Positions 1-8,511 of a stretch of 64,000 nt of DNA are shown here, piece after piece. Every line of letters begins with the position of its first letter. Position 1 is the stretch's first letter. Below the pieces are notes generated by a model that worked only from the letters and a program-made list of their open reading frames with translations, did no database searches and had not been told where the DNA came from. Both the position numbers and the translations under genes were made by a program. Origin of the DNA: Chloroflexota bacterium (GTDB lineage: Bacteria > Chloroflexota > UBA11872); assembly GCA_022821645.1 (NCBI GenBank), contig JAJEDE010000022.1, positions 1 to 64,000 of the forward strand, read 5' to 3'.

Positions 1-479
1 TTCGGGCTCTGCGCCAGCGTCTGGGCCGGGACGACCCTGCTCTCCCACGGTCTCTAACGACCAAGAAGCGATCGGTCTGTCCCGGCCCTTGCTGTGACCT
101 TGGCCAATCCAAGGTTCGAGAGAACGTACAAGAAGTGAGAAAGAGTGGGTGGGCGGATTCGGCGGGCTGTGGTGGGGGAGGGACGGAGGGGGCGGGGGTG
201 TGGTTCGACACGGGCCCGTTCGGCAGGCTCAGGGCAGGCTCTCCGAAGGACTCCGGCCCGGCTCACCACGAACGGGGGGAGCGATACCGGGGTGGGAGAT
301 GAGAGTTGGATGAGAAAAGGGGGTTTTTGGGCTGGTTGCGTCACTTCCGTTACGGAAAGAGCGTTGTGAGAGGCGGTTTACTCAGTCATCCGGCGGGGAG
401 AACCCGCAGGAGACCCGCCAAGGACAACGGGGTCGGCGGCGGGAGGATCCAGCGAAGGACGTGAAAGGGCCAGCGGGCG
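1..479. other. Intergenic region upstream of the sigma factor gene
   Basis: I see no convincing gene here. Short open frames on both strands are Arg/Pro-rich and have no recognisable family. The region contains an interspersed-repeat-like palindrome (201-277, listed separately), G-rich stretches around 140-200, and the 5' leader of the sigma factor gene. I found no clear -35/-10 pair. The upstream gene lies outside the window. Confidence 0.6.
201..277. repeat. REP-like interspersed palindromic repeat
   Basis: The arms CCCGTTCG (215-222) and CGAACGGG (269-276) are perfect inverted repeats. Between them lie GGCAGGCTCAGGGCAGG and GGCTCACCACGAACG. Read on the minus strand this is the GTTCGTGGTGAGC...CTGAGCCTGCCGAACGG type of sequence that recurs in intergenic regions of many GC-rich bacteria. 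That assignment rests on recalled resemblance; no second full copy was found in this window. Confidence 0.5.
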
Positions 480-1502
480 ATGACTACCGAGATGGCAGCG
501 GACACGGTTCACACGATGGCGGCTGGGCGGCAGACCGCGGCAGCGGCCGGGATTGCCGACGAGTTGGGGCTGGATGACGTGGTGTGGGTTGCGGAGACGC
601 CCGAGGTGGAGCAGCCCACAGCCCGCAACGGGACGCCGGGCGCGACGAGGGTGGAGTCGTCAGGAGGCGGCGAGGCGGCCGGAGACCCAGTGCGGCGGTA
701 CCTGAATGAGATTGGTCGCATCCCACTGCTGTCAGCGCAGGACGAGGTGCGGCTGGCGAAGGCGATCGAGCGCGGCGACGAGGCGGCGCGCCAGCAGATG
801 ATCAGCGCGAACCTGCGGCTGGTGGTGAGCGTGGCGAAGAAGTACACGGGTCACGAGGTGCCGCTGCTGGACTTGGTCCAGGAGGGCAACAGCGGGCTGA
901 TGCGGGCGGTGGAGAAGTTCGACTGGCGGCGCGGGTTCAAGTTCAGCACGTACGCGACATGGTGGATCCGGCAGTCGATCACACGGGCCATCGCGGAACA
1001 GTGCCGGACGATCCGGCTGCCGGTGCATACGCACGACCGGCTGGCCAAGACCTCGCGGGTGCGGCGCGACCTACAGCTGTCGCTGGGCCGCGAGCCGACG
1101 GACCGGGAGATTGCCGACGAACTGGGGTTCAGCGAGGAGCAGATGGCGGCGCTGAACCGGATTTCGCGGGCGCCGGTCTCGCTGGACGCGCCGGTGGGCG
1201 AGGAGGGCATGACTTCAGTGGGCGACCTGGTGCCCGATGACGACGCGGAGGAGCCGCTGGATCAGATTGCGGACAAGATGCTGACGGAGCACCTGGCGGA
1301 CGCAATGGACCAGCTGGAGCCGCGCGAGCAGGAGGTGCTGCGTCTTCGCTACGGCCTGGGGACAGGAACGCCCTTGACGCTGGAAGAGATTGGGAAGCGG
1401 TTTGGCCGAACGCGGGAGCGCATCCGACAGATCGAGTCGATGGCACTGCGGAAACTGCGGCGGCCGAACATGGCTGGGCATCTGAAGGCATTCATGGCGT
1501 AG
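480..1502 (+). CDS. sigA: RNA polymerase sigma factor, RpoD/SigA type
   Basis: A 340-aa sigma-70 family factor that recruits RNA polymerase to promoters. Region 1.2 starts near residue 69 ([16 protein letters not shown]). Region 2 spans about 105-180 and holds the core-binding and -10 recognition segment with [16 protein letters not shown] at 155-170. Region 3 covers about 184-270. Region 4 (273-330) ends in the helix-turn-helix [21 protein letters not shown], which binds -35 elements. There is no long region 1.1; the first 65 residues are Ala/Thr-rich and unconserved. The length and the RpoD-type region 2.4 fit a primary or group 2 factor; which of the two cannot be told from this window. 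Starts at ATG 480. No anti-sigma gene is adjacent. Confidence 0.96.
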   Translation: MTTEMAADTVHTMAAGRQTAAAAGIADELGLDDVVWVAETPEVEQPTARNGTPGATRVESSGGGEAAGDPVRRYLNEIGRIPLLSAQDEVRLAKAIERGDEAARQQMISANLRLVVSVAKKYTGHEVPLLDLVQEGNSGLMRAVEKFDWRRGFKFSTYATWWIRQSITRAIAEQCRTIRLPVHTHDRLAKTSRVRRDLQLSLGREPTDREIADELGFSEEQMAALNRISRAPVSLDAPVGEEGMTSVGDLVPDDDAEEPLDQIADKMLTEHLADAMDQLEPREQEVLRLRYGLGTGTPLTLEEIGKRFGRTRERIRQIESMALRKLRRPNMAGHLKAFMA

Positions 1503-1531
1503 CAACCATCGCTTTACCAGGGGCGGACTCG

Positions 1532-1558
1532 GGGGCTCGTGGGAGAATCACGGGCCCC
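1532..1558 (+). terminator. Stem-loop after the sigma factor gene, possible terminator
   Basis: GGGGCTCGTG (1532-1541) pairs with CACGGGCCCC (1549-1558) across a 7-nt loop, giving a 10-bp stem with one G-T wobble. It lies between the sigma factor stop and the start of the next gene. No U-run follows, so intrinsic termination is only a possibility. Confidence 0.4.
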
Positions 1559-1581
1559 TGAGCGTTTCCGGAGGTGCGGCG

Positions 1582-2598
1582 GTGGCTGTTCCGTTGGTTT
1601 GGTCGGATGGGCACCTGGGGCATGCGCCGATGTTGCAGACGGTGGATGGGCAGGTGTATGACCATCCGGAGACGCCGGCACGGCCGGGGCTGATTCGAGA
1701 GGCGCTGGAGGCGGCGGGGCTGGTGCGGCCGGTGGCGCCGACGGCGCATGACGACGGGCTGCTGGACGCGGTGCATGAGCCGAAGTACCGGGAGTTCATC
1801 CGGGATACGTGCGCGGAGCTGGATCCCGAGGTGAGCGTGACGGCGGCCGGGGTGTCGATGGATCCGGGGGTGTTGGAGCGGTCGGATCCGGCGGAGCGGG
1901 CGTCGTTTTACTCGTTTGGGCAGGACGCGCCGTTGATGCAGGCGACGTATGGAGCGGCTCGCGAAGCGGTGGACGTGGCGCTGACGGGGGCGGACCTGGT
2001 GCGAGGCGGCGCCAGGGACGCATTTGCGCTTTGCCGGCCGCCGGGACATCACGCGGAGCACGACCGGATGGGCGGGTTCTGCTACTTCAACAACGCGGTG
2101 GTGGCGGCGAACCTGATGAGCAGGGACGGGCGGGTGGCGATCCTGGACGTGGACTATCACCACGGGAACGGCTCGCAGCACCTGACGTATACGCGGGACG
2201 ACGTCCTATACGTCTCGCTGCACGCGGATCCGCGGTTTGCGTATCCGGGGTTTTCGGGACACGCGAACGAGCGGGGACGGGGGACGGGCGAGGGCTTCAA
2301 CCTCAATCTGCCGCTGCCGCCGCACATGCAGATCGACGCCTACATGGATGTGCTGGACCGGGGCTGCGAGGCGATTGCGGCGTTCGATCCGCAGACGCTG
2401 GTGATCTCATTGGGGTTCGACACGCACCGGGAAGATCCGATTGCGGTGCTGGGTCTGTACAGCGAGGACTTTGGGCGGGTTGCCGGGCGGATTGCCAGCC
2501 TGGGGATGCCGCGGCTGCACGTGCTGGAGGGCGGGTACGCGCTGGACCGGCTGGGCGAGTCGGCCGCGGCGTACGTGCAGGGGCTGGGCAGCGCCTAG
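1582..2598 (+). CDS. Histone deacetylase family / acetylpolyamine amidohydrolase-like protein
   Basis: A 338-aa zinc-dependent deacetylase of the arginase/HDAC fold. It probably removes acetyl groups from acetylated polyamines or protein lysines, with substrate uncertain. The catalytic His pair lies in RPPGHH (H156/H157). Zinc ligands are D191 and H193 in DVDYHHGNG and D280 in SLGFDTH. The transition-state Tyr is Y319 in EGGY. The GTG start at 1582 is set by a good Shine-Dalgarno sequence GGAGG at 1570-1574, 7 nt upstream. Its TAG stop shares a CTAG with the stop of the convergent oxidoreductase gene. AcuC-like function is an alternative. Confidence 0.92.
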   Translation: MAVPLVWSDGHLGHAPMLQTVDGQVYDHPETPARPGLIREALEAAGLVRPVAPTAHDDGLLDAVHEPKYREFIRDTCAELDPEVSVTAAGVSMDPGVLERSDPAERASFYSFGQDAPLMQATYGAAREAVDVALTGADLVRGGARDAFALCRPPGHHAEHDRMGGFCYFNNAVVAANLMSRDGRVAILDVDYHHGNGSQHLTYTRDDVLYVSLHADPRFAYPGFSGHANERGRGTGEGFNLNLPLPPHMQIDAYMDVLDRGCEAIAAFDPQTLVISLGFDTHREDPIAVLGLYSEDFGRVAGRIASLGMPRLHVLEGGYALDRLGESAAAYVQGLGSA

Positions 2599-3722
2599 GC
2601 CAGACCGGCCTCCTCGCGTTGACGCAGGATGGCGCGCGGGAGCTCGCTGCGGACGACCTCGCCGGAGATGATCTGCAGGCTTCGGTCGGCCAAGGGCAAT
2701 TCGACCGGCTGGTTGCCGCTTCGCTCGGACTCGCGGATGGCGATGGCGATTTCCAACGCCTCGCGCGCGTCCTCGCCGCTACAGCGCGGATCGTCGCCCG
2801 ACTCACTGCAACGGATAAGGTCGCGAACGGCGTTCACGCCGCCGCTGTGGCGGCGGACGGGCGGCGGGAAGTGACGGCGGGCGAAGGTGCCGCGATCTCG
2901 AAGCTGCTGGTGGCCGTCCAGGGCCGGGTGCGAGGTCCAGATCTGGATGCTGCGGGCGTCGTTGATGATGCGGATCATGCCGTCCGTGCCCACGATGTCG
3001 TGGGAGCTTTCGTTGGGCCCGTTGTCGTAGGCCCGAACGTAGCCGCGCACATTGCCGGGAAACCTGATGAGACCGACGCCGGGAAAGTCGTTGTCGGGAT
3101 TGGCTTCATCAAGTTCAGCCTCGCCGACGACCGAGACGGCGCGCTCGGGTACGTACATGGTGAGCGTGGTAATCAGGTGGCTGCCGTTGTGCGAGAGGCC
3201 GCACCTGGATCGCGAATCCACGGACACGACGTCGCCGATCACACCTTCGTCAAGCAGGGCCTTGACTTGCACGTAGTCGTCGCGCCAGCGGCGGGTGCAA
3301 TTGATCCCGAGCGCAATGTTGGCGCGCTTGCAGGCGTCAACGACGGCATCGGCCTCCGCCAGTGAGAGCGTGATTGGTTTCTCCGCCCAGATCGCGCGCA
3401 CGCCGTAATCGCCGTTGGCGATCTCAAGCAGGATGTCGGCACGCGGCTTGGCGGAGGTGCAGACGCTGACGATGTCGGGGCGGGTCTGCTCCAACATCTG
3501 GCGGTAGTCCGCGTAGAGGGCGTCGAATCCCCACTTGGCGCCGGCGGCCTCGCGCTGCTCGACCCAGGTGTCGGACATGCCGACGACGTCAACCTCGGGC
3601 ATCGACATGTAGCAGGGAATGTGGCCGTAGGGGAACTCGACGCCGTCGAAGTCGCCCAGCTCCTCGTCGATGGTGCTGGCGATGCGTCCGAGCCCGATCA
3701 CCGCAGCTTTGATTTTAGCCAT
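2595..3722 (-). CDS. Gfo/Idh/MocA family oxidoreductase (paralog 2)
   Basis: A 375-aa NAD(P)-dependent sugar/inositol dehydrogenase-like protein. The N-terminal Rossmann fold begins AAVIGLGRIAST. The family motif with the conserved EKP triad member is at IWAEKPITLSL, and a second conserved stretch is NCTRRWRDDYVQ. The C-terminal half is the alpha/beta substrate-binding domain. It follows its paralog in a tandem pair. The upstream stop TAA overlaps this ATG (TAATG on the minus strand), indicating translational coupling. The substrate cannot be read from the sequence. Confidence 0.92.
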   Translation of the reverse strand: MAKIKAAVIGLGRIASTIDEELGDFDGVEFPYGHIPCYMSMPEVDVVGMSDTWVEQREAAGAKWGFDALYADYRQMLEQTRPDIVSVCTSAKPRADILLEIANGDYGVRAIWAEKPITLSLAEADAVVDACKRANIALGINCTRRWRDDYVQVKALLDEGVIGDVVSVDSRSRCGLSHNGSHLITTLTMYVPERAVSVVGEAELDEANPDNDFPGVGLIRFPGNVRGYVRAYDNGPNESSHDIVGTDGMIRIINDARSIQIWTSHPALDGHQQLRDRGTFARRHFPPPVRRHSGGVNAVRDLIRCSESGDDPRCSGEDAREALEIAIAIRESERSGNQPVELPLADRSLQIISGEVVRSELPRAILRQREEAGLA

Positions 3723-4852
3723 TACGACGCCTCCCCTGCCTGCGCGGCGGCTTCGGCTTCCTGCCGCCGAAGAATCGCCCGTGGAAGCTCCGAGACCAGC
3801 ACTTCGCGCGAGACGATGCCGAGGCTGCGGTCTTCAAGGGGCAGATCGACACGTCCGCCCCCGTTGCGGTGCGATTCGCGAACGGCGAGGGCGATTTCGA
3901 GGGCTTCGCGCGCGTCTTCGCCGGTGCAACGCGAGTCCTCGCCGGTTTCGATGCAGTTCATCAGGTCGTACAGCACGTTCACGCCGGCCGGCCGCGGGCT
4001 GTGGCTGGGCCTGAAGAAGTGGCAGACGGGCCCGGGGCCGCGCTGGCCCGGCATGCCCTCCTCGATCCGCCACAGTTCGGGGCTGCGGCTGTCGTCCATC
4101 AGGCGGATCATGCCGTCCGTGCCGGTGATGTCGTAGGAGAGTTCCAGGCCGCCGGTGCGCATGCCGCGGAAGAGGCCGCGCACGCCGTTGTGGCAGACGA
4201 AGTAGCCGGTACCGGCAAAGTCGTCCTCGCCGGCGACGGCCTCATCGCTTTCGGCCTCGCCGGCAACCCAGGCAACCGGCGAATCGGTGAACATGGTGAG
4301 GCGGGTAATCAGGTGGCTACCGTTGTGGGAGAGATTGCAGTTGAAGCCGCCCTGCACGTGAATGACATCGCCGATGAGGCCGTCGTCGATCATCTCGCGT
4401 GTCTGCGTGAAGCTGTCGCGCCAGCGGTGGGTGCAGTTGACGGCCAGGTGAATGCCGGCCTTGCGACAGGCGGCGATCACTTCGTCAGCCTGCTCCAGCG
4501 AATAGGTCAGGGGCTTTTCGGCCCAGATGGCCTGGACGCCATAGTCGCCATTGGCGATCTCAAGCAGGATCTCGGTACGGGGCTTCATGGACGTGCAAAT
4601 GCTGACGATTTGCGGCCGGGTCTTGGTCAGCATCTCCCGGTAGTCCTCGAAGAGGGCGTCGATTCCCCACTTGGCGCGGGCCGCCTGGCGCTGCTCGGCC
4701 CAGGTATCCGAGAGGCCGACGATTTCGAGTTCGGGGACGGCGACCATGCAGCCGATATGGGCGTGCGGGAGGTGCCAGCCGTCGTACTTGCTGCGCTCTT
4801 CGTCCCAGGTGCTTGCGATTCGGCCAAGCCCGATCACAGCGGCTCGTGTCAT
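3722..4852 (-). CDS. Gfo/Idh/MocA family oxidoreductase (paralog 1)
   Basis: A 376-aa dehydrogenase with the NAD(P)-binding start MTRAAVIGLGRIASTWDEE, the catalytic-domain motif IWAEKPLTYSL and the NCTHRWRDSF segment. It is clearly paralogous to its downstream neighbour: both share ANGDYGV, NGSHLIT and EDAREALEIA blocks. I chose ATG 4852 over an in-frame start at 4936 because the Rossmann strand begins right there and the longer N-terminus is unconserved. Probably the first gene of a two-gene operon. The substrate is unknown; polyol or sugar-acid oxidation is typical of the family. Confidence 0.92.
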   Translation of the reverse strand: MTRAAVIGLGRIASTWDEERSKYDGWHLPHAHIGCMVAVPELEIVGLSDTWAEQRQAARAKWGIDALFEDYREMLTKTRPQIVSICTSMKPRTEILLEIANGDYGVQAIWAEKPLTYSLEQADEVIAACRKAGIHLAVNCTHRWRDSFTQTREMIDDGLIGDVIHVQGGFNCNLSHNGSHLITRLTMFTDSPVAWVAGEAESDEAVAGEDDFAGTGYFVCHNGVRGLFRGMRTGGLELSYDITGTDGMIRLMDDSRSPELWRIEEGMPGQRGPGPVCHFFRPSHSPRPAGVNVLYDLMNCIETGEDSRCTGEDAREALEIALAVRESHRNGGGRVDLPLEDRSLGIVSREVLVSELPRAILRRQEAEAAAQAGEAS

Positions 4853-4938
4853 GGGCGCGTGCCTTTCCGTCGACGCCGTGGGGCAGAGTATGACGTGTGC
4901 GGACAACGTTTGCATCCGCTCGCGGGCGAGGGCCAACG

Positions 4939-5787
4939 GTGAGGCGATTCCGGACGCTGCTCATGCTGGCGGTCATGGGCCTGTCCATGGGCGTGCTGAG
5001 CGCCTGCGACAGCGAGCCCCAACCCGTTCCCGATGCCACACCCACGCCCACATCCCCGAACACACTCGCGAACCGGGAGTGGCCGGTTGTGCATTCGGAC
5101 CCGGCGGCGGCCGTTGGTCAGCGGGCCGTCCTGCGCGCCCGCGTGTACAAGGTCTCCACGGTGGCTGACGATCTCATCCTGTGCGCGTGGGTCGACTTTG
5201 ACAACGACCAGCTGTCAACGGTGTTCCGGGTTCCGGACACCACGGAAGGGGTAGCGCGAGACGACTTCGTGTTGCTGGAGGGATCGATTGCGCGCGTCGC
5301 CGAACCGGGGGGGATCTGCGGGGACACGGTGCAGCCGGAGGTCGAGGTGAGTCACCTGACGGTTACGGATCGCGTGGGCGTGCGTCCCGCTCTTCAGTCC
5401 GAGCGGATCGAGCAGGCGCTCGAGCGCCGGGGGGTGCGCGTGGTCCTGGAGCGGATCGAATTCGCGGCCGAGGAGACCCGCATCTACTTCACGCTGGAGA
5501 ACCGGCGCGAGGAGACCCTGCTGGCCTTTGCCACGGGACTGGTGATCGAGGTGGAAGGAACCGAGATCCCGGCGATTATTCCGATCGGCGAAGGGATTGC
5601 GGCCCCGAGGGGCCGGGTTGCGCCGAACACCGTGGAGCACGGGGGCTTTCAGTTCCCGGCCCTGGCGCCCGACGGACCGCCGATCACCGTGCGCTGGCGC
5701 GGCGCGCAACTGGCGCCGTCCGGCGAGGACCTGGGCGAGTGGACGTGGGTCGTGGATCCCTCCGGCGCGGTGGCTCCCGCCGGGTAG
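4939..5787 (+). CDS. Predicted lipoprotein, unknown function
   Basis: About 282 aa. An Arg-rich n-region and a hydrophobic core (RRFRTLLMLAVMGLSMGV) lead to a lipobox LSAC with the lipidated Cys near residue 23. A short Pro/Thr-rich linker follows, then a mature domain that looks mostly beta-strand. No family recognised. Residues about 50-130 (RAVLRARVYKV, DDFVLLEGSIARV) read like an OB-like fold, and the rest carries a DUF4352-like feel (YFTLENRREETLLAF); both are guesses. GTG 4939 places the signal peptide correctly; an ATG at 4897 would add 14 residues. Divergent from the oxidoreductase pair. Confidence 0.8.
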   Translation: MRRFRTLLMLAVMGLSMGVLSACDSEPQPVPDATPTPTSPNTLANREWPVVHSDPAAAVGQRAVLRARVYKVSTVADDLILCAWVDFDNDQLSTVFRVPDTTEGVARDDFVLLEGSIARVAEPGGICGDTVQPEVEVSHLTVTDRVGVRPALQSERIEQALERRGVRVVLERIEFAAEETRIYFTLENRREETLLAFATGLVIEVEGTEIPAIIPIGEGIAAPRGRVAPNTVEHGGFQFPALAPDGPPITVRWRGAQLAPSGEDLGEWTWVVDPSGAVAPAG

Positions 5788-5849
5788 GCCAGCCCCGCTC
5801 GATTCGCCGGACCGCGATGCGACCGACGTGATAGAGGGCGCCGCGACCG

Positions 5850-6509
5850 CTAGGGTCCCGCTTGGTCGTTGCGGCGCATGCGCGGCTGGACGTCCGCCAC
5901 GGAGACGCACGACCTGGGGATGGCAATTCCGGGGCCGGGTCGCATGACGGTTACGACCGGCGCCAGGTGGCCGCCGGTGTAGGTTTCGAGCGGAACGAGG
6001 CTGTGGGCGTAGGCGCGGTTGGCTTCGTGACCCGTGCGACAGTCGTAGTCAAGGTCGAGCGGCGCGGGTTCGCCCTGCTGCACGGCCTTGGCTTCCATGG
6101 GATGGGCGTAGTCCGCAACCCAGACGCCCTGGAATCCTGGCGGCAGGTCCACGCGCAGCAGCAGGTCGCCGATGTAGCCTCGCCAGCGGCGACCGCCATC
6201 ACCGCCGAAGTGGGGCGAGTCGTCAAGCCAGCGGGGCTTGGGATCCAGAAAACCCTCGACCATGTACAGCCGTTTGAAGTCGGGGGTGAGCTCGGTGGCG
6301 AAGAACGCCGGTCTGGCCGCCTTCAGCCCGCCGGCCGTGCCGAAGATGAACTCGAGTCGTTCGGGTCGGGCGTAGTGCCAGAACGTCAGCCCACCGTCGG
6401 GTCGCCGGTGCGGACGTCCCGGATCGTCCTGGAAGCCCAAGGCGCCCAGCAGTTCTCCCCGACGGCAGAGGAAACGCTCGCCGCGCCGGGATTCGACGTT
6501 GCCCGTCAT
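5850..6509 (-). CDS. Conserved-looking hypothetical protein downstream of an alcohol dehydrogenase
   Basis: A 219-aa soluble protein without signal peptide or membrane segment. I do not recognise the family. It is rich in aromatic residues and Asp/His/Arg in the centre (LTFWHYARPERLEFIFG, PHFGGDGGRRWRGYIGDLL). It starts 27 bp after the stop of the zinc alcohol dehydrogenase on the same strand, so the two are likely co-transcribed and may act on the same metabolite. Start ATG 6509. Convergent with the lipoprotein gene. Codon use resembles its neighbours. Confidence 0.75.
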   Translation of the reverse strand: MTGNVESRRGERFLCRRGELLGALGFQDDPGRPHRRPDGGLTFWHYARPERLEFIFGTAGGLKAARPAFFATELTPDFKRLYMVEGFLDPKPRWLDDSPHFGGDGGRRWRGYIGDLLLRVDLPPGFQGVWVADYAHPMEAKAVQQGEPAPLDLDYDCRTGHEANRAYAHSLVPLETYTGGHLAPVVTVMRPGPGIAIPRSCVSVADVQPRMRRNDQAGP

Positions 6510-6536
6510 GTCAGCGCCATTCGCAGCGGCCGTTCG

Positions 6537-7583
6537 CTAACTCCAGTCGAACAGGATCTTTCCGGTGGTCGCCCGGTTGGCCAGTTTGAAGGCCTGCACG
6601 GCGTCTTCTGGCCGGAACCGATGGGTGATCAGGGACTTGATTGGGACTTGCCGACGGCGCACGAAATCAAGCAGCCCTTCCCACTCATGCTGTTTATAGA
6701 GCCAGGATCCTCGCAGCGTGACTTCACGAAAGATGATCTGTTGACTGGGCGCAATTGTGGGGTCGTGGCCGACGCCGACTTCGACGTAGGTTCCCTGCGT
6801 CCGCAACACGTCGACCGCCGCGGCGCGAGCGGCCGGGTGACCGCTGGTGTCGATCGAGGCGGCCGCTCCTTCGCCGCCGGCCGCCTGGACGATGCGCTCC
6901 ACGAGATTGGCGTCCGAGCTATCCAGCGCCACCTGCGCCCCACATTCGAGGGCCAATGCCCGGCGTTCGGCGACGGGATCAACACCGATGACCACAGCGC
7001 CGCGCGCCTTGCCGAGCATCACGCACGCCAGCCCAACCGGCCCCAGCCCAAACACCGCCAGCGGGCGGTCGCCGGAAACCTCGGTCTTGCGCAACGCGCC
7101 GTATGCCGTGCCCACATTGCAGGAGAGCAGCGCGCCCATTTCCCAGTCGAAGTCGTCCGGCAACGGCAGCGCATTCCGCGCCGGCGCCAGCAGGCAGGCG
7201 ATATTGGTGCCGTGCCGGTGGCGGCTGAAGTGCTGCGCGTCGGCGCAGAACATCGCCTCTCCGCGCCGGCAGTGGACGCAATGTCCGCAGCCGACGATCC
7301 CGAACACCACCACCCGGTCGCCCACAGCGGGATAGGCAACGCCCGGACCCACCGCGTCCACGATGCCGGTGTTTTCGTGACCCAGCGCCCACTGACTCCA
7401 GCCATTCTCGTCGCGCAGGGACGCGGCGGCGCGGTAATGGTGCAGGTCACTGCCGCAAATGGCCGACATCATGGTGCGCACGCGCATCTCGCCGGGTCCC
7501 GGCTCGTCGACCAGGGCGCTCCCCACCTCAACCCGCAAGTCGCCGGGGCAGCGCACACACGTCATTTCCTGCATTTCAACCAT
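6537..7583 (-). CDS. Zinc-containing alcohol dehydrogenase (MDR family)
   Basis: A 348-aa medium-chain dehydrogenase/reductase. Catalytic zinc ligands are C43 in AICGSD and H69/E70 in LGHENTG. The structural zinc lobe has four Cys, C99, C102, C105 and C113 (GCGHCVHCRRGEAMFC). The nucleotide-binding GLGPVGLA turn lies near residues 175-182, followed by VIGVDPVAERR; the Asp after the second strand suggests NAD over NADP. Full length. The substrate may be a secondary alcohol or polyol, not determinable here. Likely in an operon with the downstream unknown gene. Confidence 0.93.
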   Translation of the reverse strand: MVEMQEMTCVRCPGDLRVEVGSALVDEPGPGEMRVRTMMSAICGSDLHHYRAAASLRDENGWSQWALGHENTGIVDAVGPGVAYPAVGDRVVVFGIVGCGHCVHCRRGEAMFCADAQHFSRHRHGTNIACLLAPARNALPLPDDFDWEMGALLSCNVGTAYGALRKTEVSGDRPLAVFGLGPVGLACVMLGKARGAVVIGVDPVAERRALALECGAQVALDSSDANLVERIVQAAGGEGAAASIDTSGHPAARAAAVDVLRTQGTYVEVGVGHDPTIAPSQQIIFREVTLRGSWLYKQHEWEGLLDFVRRRQVPIKSLITHRFRPEDAVQAFKLANRATTGKILFDWS

Positions 7584-7653
7584 GGTGAGACCGCCGACCG
7601 AGGACCGACCCTCCTATGATGCGGCGTGGGACGGCGGGCACCAAACGAGGGCG

Positions 7654-8511
7654 ATGCGCACGGCGGACGCGGACGCATTCCGGCTGATCGCGCACCGCGG
7701 CGCCTCGGCGGGCGCGCCCGAGAACACGCGGGCGGCGTTTCACCTGGCGGCCGAGCACGGCGCCGAGGAGATTGAGACGGACGCGCGCCTTTCACGCGAT
7801 GGCCGCGTGGTGCTTTTTCACGACCGGACGCTGCGAACCAAACTCGGTCGAGCCGGGAGGGCGGAGGACCTGACGCTGGCCGAACTTCAAGCGCTGGATA
7901 TCGGGGCCTGGTTCGACCGCACGGGCGCGGCCGCGCTTAACGACCCCGCCGCCGGCTGGAAGGAGGATCTTCCGGGTCCGGCTTCTCCGGAGTATGTGCT
8001 CGGATTCGACGATTACCTGGAGGAGTTCGGCGATCGTTTTCACCACAACATGGAAATCAAGGGCACGTCTCCAGACCTGCCGCGGGCCATGCTGGCCGTG
8101 ATCGACGGTGCGGGAATCCGTTCACGCTGCACGTTCATCTCGTTTCACCTCGATCAGCTCGAGCGGCTGCGTGAACTGGGGTGCGACGCCACGGCCGGCT
8201 GGCTGTTTGCGCGGGCCGGGGAACCGCACCCCTCACCAGCGACCGTGGTGCGCGAGTGCCGCCGGCTGGGCCTGCAACAGTGCAATCCTCGATTTACGGC
8301 CCTGACCGAACCGCTGGTGCGGGCCGCGCACGACGCCGGGCTGGAGGTTCGAACGTTCGGAGTCCGAACGCCGGCGGACTTGCGGCGGGCGGTGCACCTG
8401 GGCGCCGACGGCGCTACGGTCGACTGGATCCGGGCCAGCCGCCGACTGCTGGCGAACGGGCAACTCACCGCTGTCGCAGGTTCCCGGAATCGGCGAAGGG
8501 AACGGCAATGA
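7654..8511 (+). CDS. Glycerophosphodiester phosphodiesterase
   Basis: A 285-aa GDPD-family TIM-barrel enzyme that cleaves glycerophosphodiesters to glycerol 3-phosphate and an alcohol. The signature begins at LIAHRGASAGAPENT (H14, R15, E23). The metal ligands E41 and D43 lie in EIETDARLSRDG, and the second catalytic His is H56 in LFHDRTL. No signal peptide, so cytoplasmic. I chose ATG 7654 because the barrel starts immediately after it; longer in-frame starts add unconserved sequence. Its stop overlaps the next start as ATGA, implying coupling to the siroheme gene. Confidence 0.92.
   Translation: MRTADADAFRLIAHRGASAGAPENTRAAFHLAAEHGAEEIETDARLSRDGRVVLFHDRTLRTKLGRAGRAEDLTLAELQALDIGAWFDRTGAAALNDPAAGWKEDLPGPASPEYVLGFDDYLEEFGDRFHHNMEIKGTSPDLPRAMLAVIDGAGIRSRCTFISFHLDQLERLRELGCDATAGWLFARAGEPHPSPATVVRECRRLGLQQCNPRFTALTEPLVRAAHDAGLEVRTFGVRTPADLRRAVHLGADGATVDWIRASRRLLANGQLTAVAGSRNRRRERQ

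Noticed and set aside
1809..3365. 518-aa plus-strand open frame spanning the HDAC-like and oxidoreductase genes
   Set aside because: It overlaps one gene in another frame and another antisense; Gly/Arg/Ala-rich with no domain.
3869..4942. 357-aa plus-strand open frame
   Set aside because: Antisense to a Gfo/Idh/MocA gene with complete motifs.
5862..7619. 585-aa plus-strand open frame
   Set aside because: Antisense to the zinc dehydrogenase and its partner; composition is not protein-like and no motif is visible.
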